From Pseudomonadota bacterium (GTDB taxonomy: Bacteria > Pseudomonadota > Gammaproteobacteria > Burkholderiales > SHXO01): a stretch of 18,965 nt of DNA. The stretch lies in assembly GCA_023430065.1 (NCBI GenBank), contig JAEZCG010000106.1:1-18965 (forward strand). The letters are read 5' to 3'. The notes below the pieces were generated by a model. The model did no database searches, was not told the origin of the DNA, and worked only from the letters and a program-made list of their open reading frames with translations. Positions 1 to 8,857 of this stretch are shown here, piece by piece (positions within the stretch are counted from its first letter, which is position 1; the number at the start of each line of letters is the position of its first letter). Position numbers and translations under genes: made by a program.

Positions 1-13
1 CTCCTCCCCCTTC
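1..13 (-). promoter_or_regulatory. Possible ribosome binding site of a minus-strand gene starting left of the window
   Basis: Read on the minus strand, the last bases before the window edge are GAAGGGGGAGGAG, a strong purine-rich Shine-Dalgarno-like run. A start codon would be expected a few bases outside the window, so a gene divergent from the DUF924 gene is likely. This is inference from one short motif. The rest of 1-199 shows no coding region I can support. Confidence 0.3.
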
Positions 14-199
14 GATCCGTTTCGGGCGCGTCTTCTGGCCGACGTAGCCGCCCGGAGGTCGCAACCGTAGCACTTCGCCTCGAACCGCGCCACCCTCTCG
101 AGCGGACACGGGTCACCGGCATCGCACTGCAACGTCCCAGGACGGACGCCCGCATTCAAAGACGTGCGAGAATGCTTTTTTGCGACGCGCCATGACGCC

Positions 200-790
200 A
201 TGAATGCGAGCCCATCCTCCCTGCCGGCGGCCGCCGATGCGGTGCTGCATTTCTGGTTCGGTGAAGGTCCCGACGATGTGCCGCGCAAGGTCTGGTTCGC
301 GAAGGACGCCGCGTTCGACCGGCTGTGCCGGGAACGCTTCGCGGACACGCACGCGGCCGCGGCAGCCGGCCAGCTCGATCGGTGGCAGGAAACGCCGGCA
401 GGGGCCTTGGCGCTCACGGTGGTCCTCGACCAGCTCTCGCGCAACATCTACCGCGATACACCGGAGGCCTTCGCACAGGACTGGCGCGCGCTCGGCATCG
501 CCCGTTACGCCGTCGAGCGCGGGTTCGACCGGCAGCTGCCGCCGTTGCGGCGCATGTTTCTCTATCTTCCGTTCGAGCACAGCGAGGATCGCGCGATGCA
601 GGCCCGCTCGGTCGAACTGTTCGAGTCGTTGCGCGACCGCGACTGGCTGGACGAAGCGATCGACTATGCCCACCGCCATCGCGAGGTGATCGAGCGCTTC
701 GGCCGCTTCCCCCACCGAAATGCGATTCTCGGCCGGTCGAGCACGGCCGCGGAACTGGAATACCTCGCCATGCCGGGCGCCGGATTCTGA
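200..790 (+). CDS. DUF924 family protein
   Basis: This encodes a 196-residue soluble protein of the DUF924 family, whose biochemical role is not established. The family is recognised by the early AVLHFWFGE stretch, the central VLDQLSRNIYR segment, the LFLPFEHSED-type segment (here LYLPFEHSED) and the C-terminal RFGRFPHRNAILGR motif. The whole family length is covered, with no break. An in-frame GTG at 164 would add 12 residues, but the ATG at 200 places the conserved domain at the usual distance from the N-terminus, and a weak extended -10-like TGCGAGAAT lies at 165-173, which would put the transcript start after the GTG. No clear Shine-Dalgarno site precedes either start. It is separated from kdsD by 136 bases and is probably an independent unit. 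Confidence 0.85.
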   Translation: MNASPSSLPAAADAVLHFWFGEGPDDVPRKVWFAKDAAFDRLCRERFADTHAAAAAGQLDRWQETPAGALALTVVLDQLSRNIYRDTPEAFAQDWRALGIARYAVERGFDRQLPPLRRMFLYLPFEHSEDRAMQARSVELFESLRDRDWLDEAIDYAHRHREVIERFGRFPHRNAILGRSSTAAELEYLAMPGAGF

Positions 791-926
791 CGCATCGGGC
801 GCTGGGAGATCCCGGGCTGACGCGGGTGATTCCGGGGCTGTCGACTGGGGCGCAGCATCGAGGGAAGGTATACTGCGGCGCCATCGTACGGCGCCGGTCC
901 GTACAGGGCTCCCGGTCGAGACCGAT
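791..926 (+). promoter_or_regulatory. Leader/promoter region upstream of kdsD
   Basis: This gap holds a good -10-like hexamer TATACT at 869-874 but no convincing -35 at 16-18 bases upstream. Just downstream, GGCGCC at 877-882 and GGCGCC at 890-895 form a 6-bp stem around a 7-base loop, in what would be the start of the transcript. It is the most plausible promoter position for the long envelope/rpoN gene run. The call rests on the -10 alone. Confidence 0.3.
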
Positions 927-1931
927 ATGACCTCCCGCAGTCCAATGCCCGTCCCCGCCCCGCTCGCCTCCGGCGCGCTCGACAGCGCGCGCCGCGTGCT
1001 GCGCATCGAGTCCGAAGCGGTCGCCGCGCTGTCGTCGCGCCTGGACGCGAGCTTCGAGCGCGCCGTGCAGATCATCCTCGCGTGCAGCGGCCGCACCGTG
1101 GTGAGCGGCATGGGCAAGTCCGGGCACGTCGCGAGCAAGATCGCCTCGACGCTGGCCAGCACCGGAACCCCGGCCTTCTTCGTGCACCCGGCGGAAGCAA
1201 GCCATGGGGACCTGGGCATGATCACGGCGCAGGACGTGATGATCGCCCTGTCGAATTCGGGCGAGAGCGGCGAAGTGCTCGCGATCGTGCCGTTGGCCAA
1301 GCGGCGCGGCGCCCGCATCATCGCGATGACCGGCAACCCCCGTTCGTCGCTGGCCCGCGAGGCCGACGTACACCTGGATGCCGGTGTCGCGGAGGAGGCT
1401 TGCCCGCTGGGCCTGGCGCCGACCGCGAGCACGACCGCAGCCCTGGCCCTGGGCGATGCGCTCGCGGTGGCGCTCCTGGAGGCGCGCGGCTTCGGCACGG
1501 AGGATTTCGCGCGCTCGCATCCCGGAGGCGCACTGGGCAAGCGCCTTCTCACGCACGTGAGCGACGTGATGCGCCGAGGCGAAGCGCTCCCGGTGGTGCG
1601 CGTGGGCGCCAGCTTGCCGGAGGCCATCCTCGAGGTCACGCGCAAGGGCATGGGAATGACCGCAGTGCTCGATGCCACTGGCGCGGTAGCCGGGATCTTC
1701 ACCGACGGCGACCTGCGGCGTGCGCTGGACCGCGGCAGCGATCTGCGGCAATTGCGCGTGGACGAGGTCATGAGTCCCGATCCGCGCACCATCGGACCGG
1801 AGCAGTTGGCCGTCGAAGCCGTGCGGCTGATGGAGGAACACCGCATCAGCCAGATCCTGGTGGTCGACGCCGGCCACGCGCTGGTCGGTGCCCTGAACAT
1901 GCACGACCTGTTCAAGGCGGGTGTCCTCTGA
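927..1931 (+). CDS. kdsD: Arabinose-5-phosphate isomerase KdsD
   Basis: This enzyme interconverts D-ribulose 5-phosphate and D-arabinose 5-phosphate, the first committed step toward Kdo for lipopolysaccharide, in the cytoplasm. The 334-residue product is close to the E. coli length of 328. It has a SIS sugar-isomerase domain (about residues 45-180) with GMGKSGHV at 61-68 and HPAEASHGD at 87-95, then HPGGALGKRL near 198-206 carrying the conserved active-site histidine (H198). Two CBS domains follow (about 210-265 and 275-334). The open frame extends upstream to 720, but the ATG at 927 is chosen because residues before it are out-of-frame shadow of DUF924 and family homology begins after it. 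Its TGA overlaps the apparent kdsC start, implying translational coupling. Confidence 0.95.
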   Translation: MTSRSPMPVPAPLASGALDSARRVLRIESEAVAALSSRLDASFERAVQIILACSGRTVVSGMGKSGHVASKIASTLASTGTPAFFVHPAEASHGDLGMITAQDVMIALSNSGESGEVLAIVPLAKRRGARIIAMTGNPRSSLAREADVHLDAGVAEEACPLGLAPTASTTAALALGDALAVALLEARGFGTEDFARSHPGGALGKRLLTHVSDVMRRGEALPVVRVGASLPEAILEVTRKGMGMTAVLDATGAVAGIFTDGDLRRALDRGSDLRQLRVDEVMSPDPRTIGPEQLAVEAVRLMEEHRISQILVVDAGHALVGALNMHDLFKAGVL

Positions 1932-2470
1932 ACGGCGCCTCGCGCGTTGAATCGATACGGGAACGCGCACGCGCCGTCCGCCTGCTCGTGCTGGACGTGG
2001 ACGGCGTGCTGACCGACGGGTCGCTGTACTACACGAGTGCCGGCGAGGAAGTGAAGGCTTTCGACATCCAGGACGGCCTGGGCATCAAGCTGTTGCAGGG
2101 CGGCAACGTGGCCGTGGCCATCGTCACGGGGCGGCGCTCGCCGATGGTCGAACGGCGTGCCCGGGAATTGGGGATTGCGCATCTGGTCCAGGGCGCCGAG
2201 GACAAGCTGGCGGCCTATCTTCAGCTGCTGGCCGAAACCGGCCTCGATGCAGCAAGTACCGCGTGCATGGGAGACGACCTGCCCGACGTCCCGCTCCTGC
2301 GGCGCTGCGCGCTGGGGATCACGGTGCCGGCGGCGCCCGAGGCGGTGAAGGCCAGCGCCCATCTGATCACGCAGCGCCACGGCGGCCGCGGCGCCGTGCG
2401 CGAGGCGTGCGAGGTGATCCTCGCCGCGCAGGACAAGCTGGACCGTGCTCTGGAGCCGTATCTGCGTTGA
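1928..2470 (+). CDS. kdsC: 3-deoxy-D-manno-octulosonate 8-phosphate phosphatase KdsC
   Basis: This HAD-superfamily phosphatase removes phosphate from Kdo-8-phosphate, producing Kdo for lipid A glycosylation. The 180-residue product shows the nucleophile motif DVDGVLTDG at 23-31 (D23, D25), TGR at 67-69, a conserved lysine at 93 and the metal-binding GDDLPD at 115-120. The N-terminus is unusual: no ATG, GTG or TTG lies in frame between the end of kdsD homology and the catalytic motif. The best candidate is CTG at 1928, which overlaps the kdsD stop as CTGA. It would give MNGASRVESIRERARAV, the expected length before the HAD motif. In-frame GTGs at the HAD motif are too late. A sequencing error in the start codon is the main alternative. 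Confidence 0.92.
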   Translation: MNGASRVESIRERARAVRLLVLDVDGVLTDGSLYYTSAGEEVKAFDIQDGLGIKLLQGGNVAVAIVTGRRSPMVERRARELGIAHLVQGAEDKLAAYLQLLAETGLDAASTACMGDDLPDVPLLRRCALGITVPAAPEAVKASAHLITQRHGGRGAVREACEVILAAQDKLDRALEPYLR

Positions 2471-3078
2471 AGGACCGCTGGCTCACCTACGCTCCCATCC
2501 TGCTGCTGGCAGGGCTCGCCGGCCTGAGCTACTGGCTCGACCAGAGCGTGCAGCCGTTGCAGGATGAAGCTTCCGGCGGGGATGAGGGCCGGCCCGACTT
2601 CATCGTGGAGGACGTGAACGCGACGCGCATGGATCTGGCCGGGCACCCCCGCTACGCCCTGCAGGCCAAGCGCATGACGCACTATCGCGCGGGCGACACG
2701 CAGGCCGTCCTCGATGCGCCGCTGCTCACGCACTACGACGAGAGCCGAGTGCCGCTGACCATCCGCGCAAACGAGGGCCGGCTCTCCAGCGACGGCGACC
2801 ACGCGTACTTCATCGGCAACGTGGTGGTCACGCAACCGGCCAGCGGCGAGCGGGAAGAGATGACCATGCTCACCAGCTTCCTGCACGTGATCCCGGATGC
2901 CAATCTGGCCAAGACCGACAAGGAAGTGACCTTGATCAAGGGGAATAGCACCGTGAAGTCGCATGGCCTAGAATTCAACAATGAAACTCGTTCCGTCAGA
3001 CTGCTCTCGAAGGTGCACGGCACGCTCGACACCCCGCCCAAGGCGGCATTGCCCTGGGACCGCCGGCCGCCGCGCTGA
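2467..3078 (+). CDS. lptC: LPS export system inner-membrane protein LptC
   Basis: LptC is a bitopic inner-membrane protein that receives lipopolysaccharide from LptB2FG and passes it to periplasmic LptA. The 203-residue product has a short cytoplasmic N-terminus (MKDRW), one transmembrane helix at about residues 9-24, and a periplasmic beta-jellyroll domain (about 45-190) with the family's alternating pattern, for example ANEGRLSSDGDHAYFIGNVV. I chose the TTG at 2467, whose last two bases with the next A form the kdsC stop (TTGA), because the MKDR start just before the helix is the usual LptC N-terminus. The frame stays open upstream to 2263 only as antisense-like overlap with kdsC. lptA follows after 27 bases. 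Confidence 0.88.
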   Translation: MKDRWLTYAPILLLAGLAGLSYWLDQSVQPLQDEASGGDEGRPDFIVEDVNATRMDLAGHPRYALQAKRMTHYRAGDTQAVLDAPLLTHYDESRVPLTIRANEGRLSSDGDHAYFIGNVVVTQPASGEREEMTMLTSFLHVIPDANLAKTDKEVTLIKGNSTVKSHGLEFNNETRSVRLLSKVHGTLDTPPKAALPWDRRPPR

Positions 3079-3105
3079 GCGGCCCGGCCGCATCCGCATC
3101 CGGAC

Positions 3106-3735
3106 ATGATGCGCCTGCCTCCCCGCCTCCGCCCGCTCGCCGCTGCGCTGCTGGCGATGCTGCTCTCGCCGTGCGCCCACGCCGAGCTCGCAGACCGGGA
3201 CAAGCCCGTGAACATCGAGGCCGACCGCCTTTCCATCGACGACAAGAAGAAGGAGAGCGTGTTCGAGGGCAACGTGACGATGACCCAGGGCACACTGACG
3301 CTGCGGGCCGATCGCGTCTTCGTGCGTCAGGATGGCGAAGGCTTCAATCACGCGATCGCCTTCGGCCGTCCCGCATCCTTCAAGCAGAAGCGCGAAGGGA
3401 CCGATGAGTACATCGAGGGCTTCGCCGAGCGCATGGAGTACGACGGCAAGCAGGACAAGGTGCAGCTGTTCACCAATGCCCACGTGAAGAAGGGCATCGA
3501 CGAAGTCAAGGGCGACTATATTTCCTATGACGCTGTCACGGAGTACTACCAGGTCATCGGAGGCGGCCCGGCCGCGGCGACCGCGGCCAATCCGCAGGGC
3601 CGGGTGCGCGCGGTGATCCAGCCCAAGCGCACGGACGACCAGCAGGCGCTGCCCGGCGCGCGCACGCGCGAGGCGGGCGACGCCGCGAGCGCGCCGGTGC
3701 CCCTGCAGCCGTCGACGGAGCTACGGCCCCGGTGA
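3106..3735 (+). CDS. lptA: Periplasmic LPS transport protein LptA
   Basis: LptA forms the periplasmic bridge that carries lipopolysaccharide from LptC to LptD at the outer membrane. The 209-residue product starts with a cleavable signal peptide (hydrophobic core about residues 9-22, probable cleavage after AHA at 26), then an OstA/LptA domain beginning [14 protein letters not shown] and containing [19 protein letters not shown]. The last 45 residues are proline- and alanine-rich low-complexity sequence that is not part of the core fold. Two consecutive ATGs (3106 and 3109) make the exact start uncertain by one residue. Its stop overlaps the lptB start as GTGA. Confidence 0.93.
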   Translation: MMRLPPRLRPLAAALLAMLLSPCAHAELADRDKPVNIEADRLSIDDKKKESVFEGNVTMTQGTLTLRADRVFVRQDGEGFNHAIAFGRPASFKQKREGTDEYIEGFAERMEYDGKQDKVQLFTNAHVKKGIDEVKGDYISYDAVTEYYQVIGGGPAAATAANPQGRVRAVIQPKRTDDQQALPGARTREAGDAASAPVPLQPSTELRPR

Positions 3736-4517
3736 ACGCGGGCTCCCGGGAAATGGCAGCGCTGAGCGCGGCGGAAGGCCGCGGCGTCCAGCCCCGTTCG
3801 GAATTGCGCGTGGAGCAGCTGCACAAGCGCTTCAAGGCGCGCACGGTGGTCAAGGACGTGTCCCTGCACGTGCTTTCCGGGGAAGTCGTCGGCCTGCTCG
3901 GCCCCAACGGGGCAGGCAAGACCACCTGCTTCTACATGATCGTCGGGCTCATCGCCAGCGACGGCGGGCGGATCATTCTGGATCGAAAGAATCTGAACCG
4001 CATGCCGATACATAACCGTGCGCGAATGGGCCTGGCGTACCTGCCCCAGGAAGCCTCCATTTTCCGGAAGCTCACCGTGGCGGAGAACATCAAGGCAGTG
4101 CTGCAGTTGCGGCTGGACGACCGCGACGCGATCGAGGAGCAGCTGGAGTTGCTGCTCAACGACCTGCACATCGCGCACCTTCGCAACAGCCCGGCGGTGA
4201 GCCTGTCGGGCGGCGAGCGGCGGCGCGTGGAGATCGCGCGGGCGCTGGCGACGCATCCACGCTTCATCCTTCTGGATGAGCCGTTCGCGGGCGTGGATCC
4301 GATCGCGGTGCTCGACATCCAGCGCATCATCCGGTTCTTGAAGGAAAGGCAGATCGGCGTGCTGATAACGGACCACAACGTGCGGGAAACCCTCGGCATC
4401 TGCGACCGGGCGTACATCATCAACGACGGCACCGTGCTCGCGTCCGGGGCCCCGGACGAGATCGTCTATAATGAAAACGTAAGAAGGGTGTATCTCGGCG
4501 AGCATTTCCGGCTCTAG
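3732..4517 (+). CDS. lptB: LPS export ABC transporter ATP-binding protein LptB
   Basis: LptB is the cytoplasmic ATPase dimer that powers lipopolysaccharide extraction with LptF and LptG. All ABC motifs are visible: Walker A GPNGAGKT at 57-64, Q-loop glutamine 106, signature LSGGE at 158-162, Walker B FILLDEP at 178-184 with catalytic E183, and H-loop H215. With the GTG start at 3732 the product is 261 residues, about 20 longer than E. coli LptB. An ATG at 3753 would give 254. The GTG is preferred because a GGAG lies 11 bases before it and it overlaps the lptA stop, but the first 24 residues are not conserved family sequence. lptF and lptG are not in the window, as is usual since they sit elsewhere. 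Confidence 0.95.
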   Translation: MNAGSREMAALSAAEGRGVQPRSELRVEQLHKRFKARTVVKDVSLHVLSGEVVGLLGPNGAGKTTCFYMIVGLIASDGGRIILDRKNLNRMPIHNRARMGLAYLPQEASIFRKLTVAENIKAVLQLRLDDRDAIEEQLELLLNDLHIAHLRNSPAVSLSGGERRRVEIARALATHPRFILLDEPFAGVDPIAVLDIQRIIRFLKERQIGVLITDHNVRETLGICDRAYIINDGTVLASGAPDEIVYNENVRRVYLGEHFRL

Positions 4518-4572
4518 CGACAGTCCCTCATCCTCTGCCCGAGTCGGATCACCGGCGACGCCTCCAGCCCTC

Positions 4573-6027
4573 ATGAAGCACTCCCTCCAGCTCAAGCTGT
4601 CGCAGCACCTCACGCTCACGCCACAGCTCCAGCAGTCGATCCGGCTGCTCCAGTTGTCCACCCTCGAACTGAACTCGGAGATCGAGCGCTTTCTGCAAGA
4701 GAATCCGCTGCTCGAACGCGAGGAAGGCAGCGAGGAAGAGGCCGCCCCGCAGCCCGTGAGCGTGCTCAACGGCAGCGCCGACACGGCGACGACGACCACG
4801 AGCACCTCCTCCAGCAACGAGGAAAGCAGCGAAGGACAGGACAGCCGCGAGCCCGAGGTGGACTGGCTGCGCGACGACTCCGGCGGCAGCTACGGCGGCC
4901 ACGACGGCGACGACGATTCCGATTTCCCGCAGGTTGCGGCCACCTCGCAGAGCCTGCGCGAGCACCTGCTGTGGCAGGTCAACCTGCTCAAGCTGTCCGA
5001 GCGGGACAAGCGCATCGTGACCCTGCTGGTGGACACGCTCGACGACGACGGCTATCTCACGCAGGGGCTGGAGGAGATCACCGAGATGCTGCCCGCCGAG
5101 ATCGAGATCGATCTCGACGACCTGCAGATCGGGCTGAAGCACCTGCAGCAACTCGAACCGGCGGGCGTCGGCGCCCGCAACCTGTCCGAATGCCTCGCCC
5201 TGCAGCTGCATTCGCTGCCGCCGGATACGCCGTTTCGCACCGAGGCGCTGACCCTGGTGCTCGAACACCTCGATCTTCTGGCCGCACGCGACTACACCAA
5301 GCTCAAGAAGTTTCTCAAGTGCACCGACGAGATCCTGCGCGGGACGCAGCAGCTGATCATCAGCCTGAACCCGCGCCCGGGCGCGTGCTTCTCCGACGAG
5401 GAAGCACGCTACATCGTCCCGGACGTGGTAGTGAAGAAGGTGAAGGGCATGTGGCGCGCATCGCTCAATCCCGACGCGATGCCGAAGCTGCGCATCAACC
5501 GCATGTATGCCGACATCCTGCATCGCAACCGGGACGCGAGCCTGCAGCAGCTGGCAGGGCAGTTGCAGGAGGCCAAGTGGCTGATCAAGAACGTGCAGCA
5601 ACGCTTCGACACGATCCTGCGCGTATCGCAAGCGATCGTCGACCGCCAGCGGCACTTCTTCGAGCACGGCGAGGTGGCCATGCGCCCGCTGGTGCTGCGC
5701 GAGATTGCCGACACCCTGGGTCTGCACGAGTCGACGGTGTCGCGGGTCACGACCCAGAAGTTCATGCTGACCCCGCGCGGCATCTTCGAGCTGAAGTATT
5801 TCTTCGGCAGCCACGTGACCACGGAGACCGGCGGCGCCTGCTCGGCAACGGCGATTCGCGCGCTGATCAAGCAGCTGGTGGCCGAGGAGGATACGCGCAA
5901 GCCCCTGTCCGACAGCCAGATCTCGGAGATCCTCGGCAAGCAGGGGATCGTGGTGGCCCGTCGCACGATCGCCAAGTACCGGGAATCCCTACAAATCCTT
6001 CCGGTCAATCTGAGGAAGTCGATCTGA
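4573..6027 (+). CDS. rpoN: RNA polymerase sigma-54 factor RpoN
   Basis: RpoN directs RNA polymerase to -24/-12 promoters that need an AAA+ activator, controlling nitrogen assimilation and many other functions. The 484-residue product has the glutamine- and leucine-rich activator-interacting region I (about 1-50), an acidic, serine/threonine-rich region II (about 50-120), the core-binding domain (about 125-315), a helix-turn-helix (about 375-396, [19 protein letters not shown]) and the diagnostic RpoN box [10 protein letters not shown] at 462-471. It follows lptB by 55 bases with no clear Shine-Dalgarno site, the classical lptB-rpoN-hpf arrangement. The start at 4573 matches the universal N-terminus of the family. 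Confidence 0.97.
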   Translation: MKHSLQLKLSQHLTLTPQLQQSIRLLQLSTLELNSEIERFLQENPLLEREEGSEEEAAPQPVSVLNGSADTATTTTSTSSSNEESSEGQDSREPEVDWLRDDSGGSYGGHDGDDDSDFPQVAATSQSLREHLLWQVNLLKLSERDKRIVTLLVDTLDDDGYLTQGLEEITEMLPAEIEIDLDDLQIGLKHLQQLEPAGVGARNLSECLALQLHSLPPDTPFRTEALTLVLEHLDLLAARDYTKLKKFLKCTDEILRGTQQLIISLNPRPGACFSDEEARYIVPDVVVKKVKGMWRASLNPDAMPKLRINRMYADILHRNRDASLQQLAGQLQEAKWLIKNVQQRFDTILRVSQAIVDRQRHFFEHGEVAMRPLVLREIADTLGLHESTVSRVTTQKFMLTPRGIFELKYFFGSHVTTETGGACSATAIRALIKQLVAEEDTRKPLSDSQISEILGKQGIVVARRTIAKYRESLQILPVNLRKSI

Positions 6028-6155
6028 CTCGTGGCACGCGGCAGACCCGCGGCGGCGCCCGCCCGCTCGGTGCAGTTGCCGAGCAGCGACATATCCGCTA
6101 GGGTCCTGCCGGAACGGTCGGAGTCAGCCAATCAGCGCCAGAACAGGAGCGGCCG

Positions 6156-6482
6156 ATGAATCTGCAACTTACCGGACACCATCTCGAGATTACCCCGGCG
6201 ATCCGTGGCTATGTGACCTCCAAGCTGGAGCGCATCACGCGCCACTTCGATCACGTGATCGACGTTAATGTCATCATGTCGGTCGACAAGCTGCAGCAGC
6301 GCATCGAAGCCAATGTTCATGTACCGGGAAACGACATCTTCTGCGAGAGCATCGATGCGGACATGTATGCCGCCATCGACGGGCTGGTGGACAAGCTCGA
6401 CCGCCAGATCCTGCGGCACAAGGAGAAGGTGGTCGGTCAACGGTACAACGGAGCGAACAAGCAGCAACGCACTGCAGAGTGA
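6156..6482 (+). CDS. hpf: Short-form ribosome hibernation promoting factor
   Basis: This 108-residue protein of the HPF/YfiA family binds the 30S decoding centre and promotes inactive 100S ribosome dimers in stationary phase. It spans the whole single S30AE-type domain (MNLQLTGHHLEITPAIRGYV at the N-terminus, DMYAAIDGLVDKLDRQI in the C-terminal helix) and lacks the C-terminal dimerisation domain of long HPF. The ATG at 6156 is set by AGGAG at 6145-6149, six bases upstream. It lies 128 bases after rpoN, the conserved neighbour in Proteobacteria, and 93 bases before ptsN, with a hairpin in that gap. Confidence 0.95.
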   Translation: MNLQLTGHHLEITPAIRGYVTSKLERITRHFDHVIDVNVIMSVDKLQQRIEANVHVPGNDIFCESIDADMYAAIDGLVDKLDRQILRHKEKVVGQRYNGANKQQRTAE

Positions 6483-6510
6483 GCGCCCCGCCGGTGCGCC
6501 GGGCGGCCCT

Positions 6511-6531
6511 GCCGTCCGGTCGCCGGACGGC
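6511..6531 (+). terminator. Perfect hairpin between hpf and ptsN, without T-tract
   Basis: GCCGTCCGG at 6511-6519 and CCGGACGGC at 6523-6531 form a perfect 9-bp stem with a TCG loop, 29 bases after the hpf stop. No run of T follows, so it is not a standard intrinsic terminator. It could weaken readthrough or protect the 3' end of an hpf transcript. The structure is seen directly; the role is inferred. Confidence 0.4.
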
Positions 6532-6575
6532 GCCGGAGTTGCGATGGTTCCAGTTTCCCAGGCGGGCGCCACGCC

Positions 6576-7037
6576 GTGAGCCTGCTCGCCACCCTGCTAC
6601 CGGCTTCGCACGTTCTGCTCGACGTCGAAGCCGACGACAAGCGCCACCTGCTTGACCAGGCGGCCGTGCTGCTCGAGGAGCAGACCGGCATCGAGCGCGG
6701 CCGGATCCTCGACAGTCTGCTCGCGCGCGAGCGCCTGGGCTCGACCGGCCTGGGCCAGGGGATCGCCATTCCTCACGGACGCATCAGGGGATTGGGTACG
6801 CCGGTCGGCGCCTTGCTTCGCACGCGCGCGGCGGTGGCTTTCGATGCCCCCGATGGGGCCCCCGTGCGGCTGATGTTCGTGCTGCTCGTTCCCGAGAAGT
6901 CCACCGAACTGCACCTGCAGATCCTGAGCGAGCTTGCACAGATGCTGAGCGATCGGGCGGTGCGGGCGGAACTGTGCGCCGTCCCCGATGCGGCGGCAGC
7001 GCAGCGACTCATCGCCGGCTGGCAGCCCTCCTCCTAG
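6576..7037 (+). CDS. ptsN: Nitrogen-PTS EIIA component PtsN
   Basis: PtsN (EIIANtr) is the terminal phosphoacceptor of the nitrogen phosphotransferase system. It has no transport partner and in enteric bacteria regulates potassium handling and stress responses. The 153-residue product covers the PTS EIIA type-2 domain, with the phosphorylated histidine in GIAIPHGRI (H67), preceded by RERLGSTGLGQG. The start is GTG at 6576; no ATG fits. Its neighbours rpoN, hpf, hprK and rapZ form the typical nitrogen-PTS group of betaproteobacteria. The HPr and EI genes that phosphorylate it are not in this window. Confidence 0.94.
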   Translation: MSLLATLLPASHVLLDVEADDKRHLLDQAAVLLEEQTGIERGRILDSLLARERLGSTGLGQGIAIPHGRIRGLGTPVGALLRTRAAVAFDAPDGAPVRLMFVLLVPEKSTELHLQILSELAQMLSDRAVRAELCAVPDAAAAQRLIAGWQPSS

Positions 7038-7044
7038 CGCCGCC

Positions 7045-7986
7045 ATGCCTCGCGTCAGCGTCGCCCAGCTCTTCAAGGAGAACCAGGAAGCGCTCCAGCT
7101 GTCCTGGCTGGAAGGGGAGCATCTCACCGACGCGGCGTTGGACACGCGCCACATCAACCAGTCCAACGAAGGCATCATCGGGCACCTGAACTTTCACCAT
7201 CCCAACTGGATCCAGATCTTCAGCCGCACCGAGGCCGCCTACCTCGACTCGATGACCGAGGCCGAGCGCATGCAGGCGTTCACGCGTCTGCACGAGAGCG
7301 GCCTGGCCTGCATCATCGTGGCGGACAACGAACCGTCCACGCCCGCGCTGCGCCAGTTCGCCTCGCGCATGCGCGTGCCGCTGATCGCCTCGCCGCTGCC
7401 CAGTCTGCAGATCATCTGGGTGATCCGCACCTACCTCGGCCGCGCCCTGGCCGAGTTCGTCACCCGCCACGGTGTCCTGCTGGACGTGCTCGGCATGGGC
7501 GTGCTGCTCACCGGCGACAGCGGCGTGGGCAAGAGTGAGCTGGCGCTCGAGCTGATCACGCGCGGCAGCGGCCTGGTCGCCGACGACGTCGTCGAGCTGT
7601 ACCACATCGCGCCCGAGACGCTGGAGGGGCGCTCGCCGGAACTGCTGAAGGACTTCCTCGAGGTGCGCGGACTGGGCATGCTGAACATCCGCACCATCTT
7701 CGGCGAGACCGCCGTGCGGGTGCGCAAGAACCTGAAGCTCATCGTGCAACTCGAGCGCCCGGTCGGCGGGGTGATCCCGGGGTTGGAGCGGCTTCCGCTC
7801 ACCGCGAGCTTCGAGGAGATCATGGACGTGAATGTGCGCAAGGTGGTCCTGCCAGTGGCGGCAGGGCGCAACCTGGCGGTACTGGTCGAGGCTGCGGTGC
7901 GCAACTACGTTCTCCAATTGCGGGGCATCGACAGCACACAGGAGTTCATCAAGCGTCAGGAGCAGCACTTTGGCCGAGATACGTGA
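7045..7986 (+). CDS. hprK: HPr kinase/phosphorylase HprK
   Basis: HprK phosphorylates HPr on serine using ATP or pyrophosphate and also reverses the reaction, linking PTS state to carbon metabolism. The 313-residue product has an N-terminal receiver-like domain (about 1-125), the conserved HGVLLDVLG with the catalytic histidine (H142), Walker A GDSGVGKS at 157-164, the VADD acidic pair near 180, and the family signature [15 protein letters not shown] at about 206-220. The ATG at 7045 lies 7 bases after the ptsN stop. The frame is open to 6988, but the residues before 7045 read through ptsN. Its presence in a Gram-negative, next to ptsN and rapZ, is a betaproteobacterial feature. Confidence 0.96.
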   Translation: MPRVSVAQLFKENQEALQLSWLEGEHLTDAALDTRHINQSNEGIIGHLNFHHPNWIQIFSRTEAAYLDSMTEAERMQAFTRLHESGLACIIVADNEPSTPALRQFASRMRVPLIASPLPSLQIIWVIRTYLGRALAEFVTRHGVLLDVLGMGVLLTGDSGVGKSELALELITRGSGLVADDVVELYHIAPETLEGRSPELLKDFLEVRGLGMLNIRTIFGETAVRVRKNLKLIVQLERPVGGVIPGLERLPLTASFEEIMDVNVRKVVLPVAAGRNLAVLVEAAVRNYVLQLRGIDSTQEFIKRQEQHFGRDT

Positions 7987-8014
7987 GCTGGGCCTGGGCG
8001 CCGGCTCCGGCCCG

Positions 8015-8857
8015 ATGCGTGTCGTCCTGGTTACCGGCATGTCGGGCTCAGGCAAGAGCGTGGCCCTCAACGTGCTCGAGGACATCGGCTACTACTGCGT
8101 GGACAACCTGCCCGCCAACCTGATCGGCCAGGTGGTGGACTTTCTGCAGCGAACCGGCTACCTGCGCATCGCCGTCAGCGTCGACGTGCGCAGCGGCCCC
8201 ACCACGCTGCGCGCCTTGCCGGACACGATCGACGAATTGCGCAAGCGCCAGATCGACCTGCGCGTGCTCTTCCTCGACGCGCGTACCGATACCCTGGTCA
8301 AGCGCTTCTCGGAGACGCGGCGGCGCCATCCACTGTCGGACGAAACCCTCACGCTGCCCGAATGCATCGACGCCGAGCGCCAGATGCTGCAGGCGGTATC
8401 GGCACAGGCACACCGCATCGACACCAGCGAGCTGTCGACCAACGCGCTGCGCGCCTGGGTGAAGGACTTCGCAGGACTGCCCGGCGTCGGCTTGACGCTG
8501 CTGTTCGAGTCCTTCGGATTCAAGCACGGGATCCCGCTGGATGCCGACCTGGTATTCGACGTTCGCTGCCTGCCCAATCCGCACTACGATCCGGTTCTGC
8601 AGCCCCTGACGGGCCGCGACCAGCAGGTCATCGCATTCATGGAGGGCGTACCCGACGCCTGTTCGATGCTCGAGGACATCATCCGCTACATCGAGCGCTG
8701 GCTGCCCTGCTTCGTGCGCGACAACCGCAGCTACCTCACGGTGGCGATCGGCTGCACCGGTGGGCGGCATCGCTCGGTGTATTTCGTGGAAACCATGGCC
8801 AAGCGCTTCCGCAGCACGCTGCCGGTCCTGGTGCGGCATCGCGAGCTGGGCGCATGA
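8015..8857 (+). CDS. rapZ: RNase adapter / nucleotide-binding protein RapZ
   Basis: RapZ (YvcJ/YhbJ family) is a P-loop protein; in E. coli it senses glucosamine-6-phosphate and guides RNase E to the sRNA GlmZ. The 280-residue product carries Walker A GMSGSGKS at 8-15, the following YYCVDNLP motif, and the C-terminal [15 protein letters not shown] signature. The ATG at 8015 gives the family-typical [15 protein letters not shown] start; a TTG at 7970, inside hprK, is a weaker alternative. No GlmY/GlmZ-like RNA can be identified here, so its target in this organism is unknown. Its stop overlaps the next gene as ATGA. Confidence 0.95.
   Translation: MRVVLVTGMSGSGKSVALNVLEDIGYYCVDNLPANLIGQVVDFLQRTGYLRIAVSVDVRSGPTTLRALPDTIDELRKRQIDLRVLFLDARTDTLVKRFSETRRRHPLSDETLTLPECIDAERQMLQAVSAQAHRIDTSELSTNALRAWVKDFAGLPGVGLTLLFESFGFKHGIPLDADLVFDVRCLPNPHYDPVLQPLTGRDQQVIAFMEGVPDACSMLEDIIRYIERWLPCFVRDNRSYLTVAIGCTGGRHRSVYFVETMAKRFRSTLPVLVRHRELGA

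Noticed and set aside
64..92. Minus-strand promoter (TACGGT with TGGCGC) for the gene left of the window
   Set aside because: Both elements are poor matches to sigma-70, and the sigma-54 spacing does not fit either.
113..2380. A 755-codon open frame on the minus strand across DUF924, kdsD and kdsC
   Set aside because: It is antisense to three well-recognised genes, has low-complexity arginine/alanine-rich content, and arises from high GC codon use.
4549..5814. A 421-codon minus-strand frame opposite rpoN
   Set aside because: It mirrors rpoN codons (leucine/glutamine-rich antisense product), with no family features; a GC shadow.
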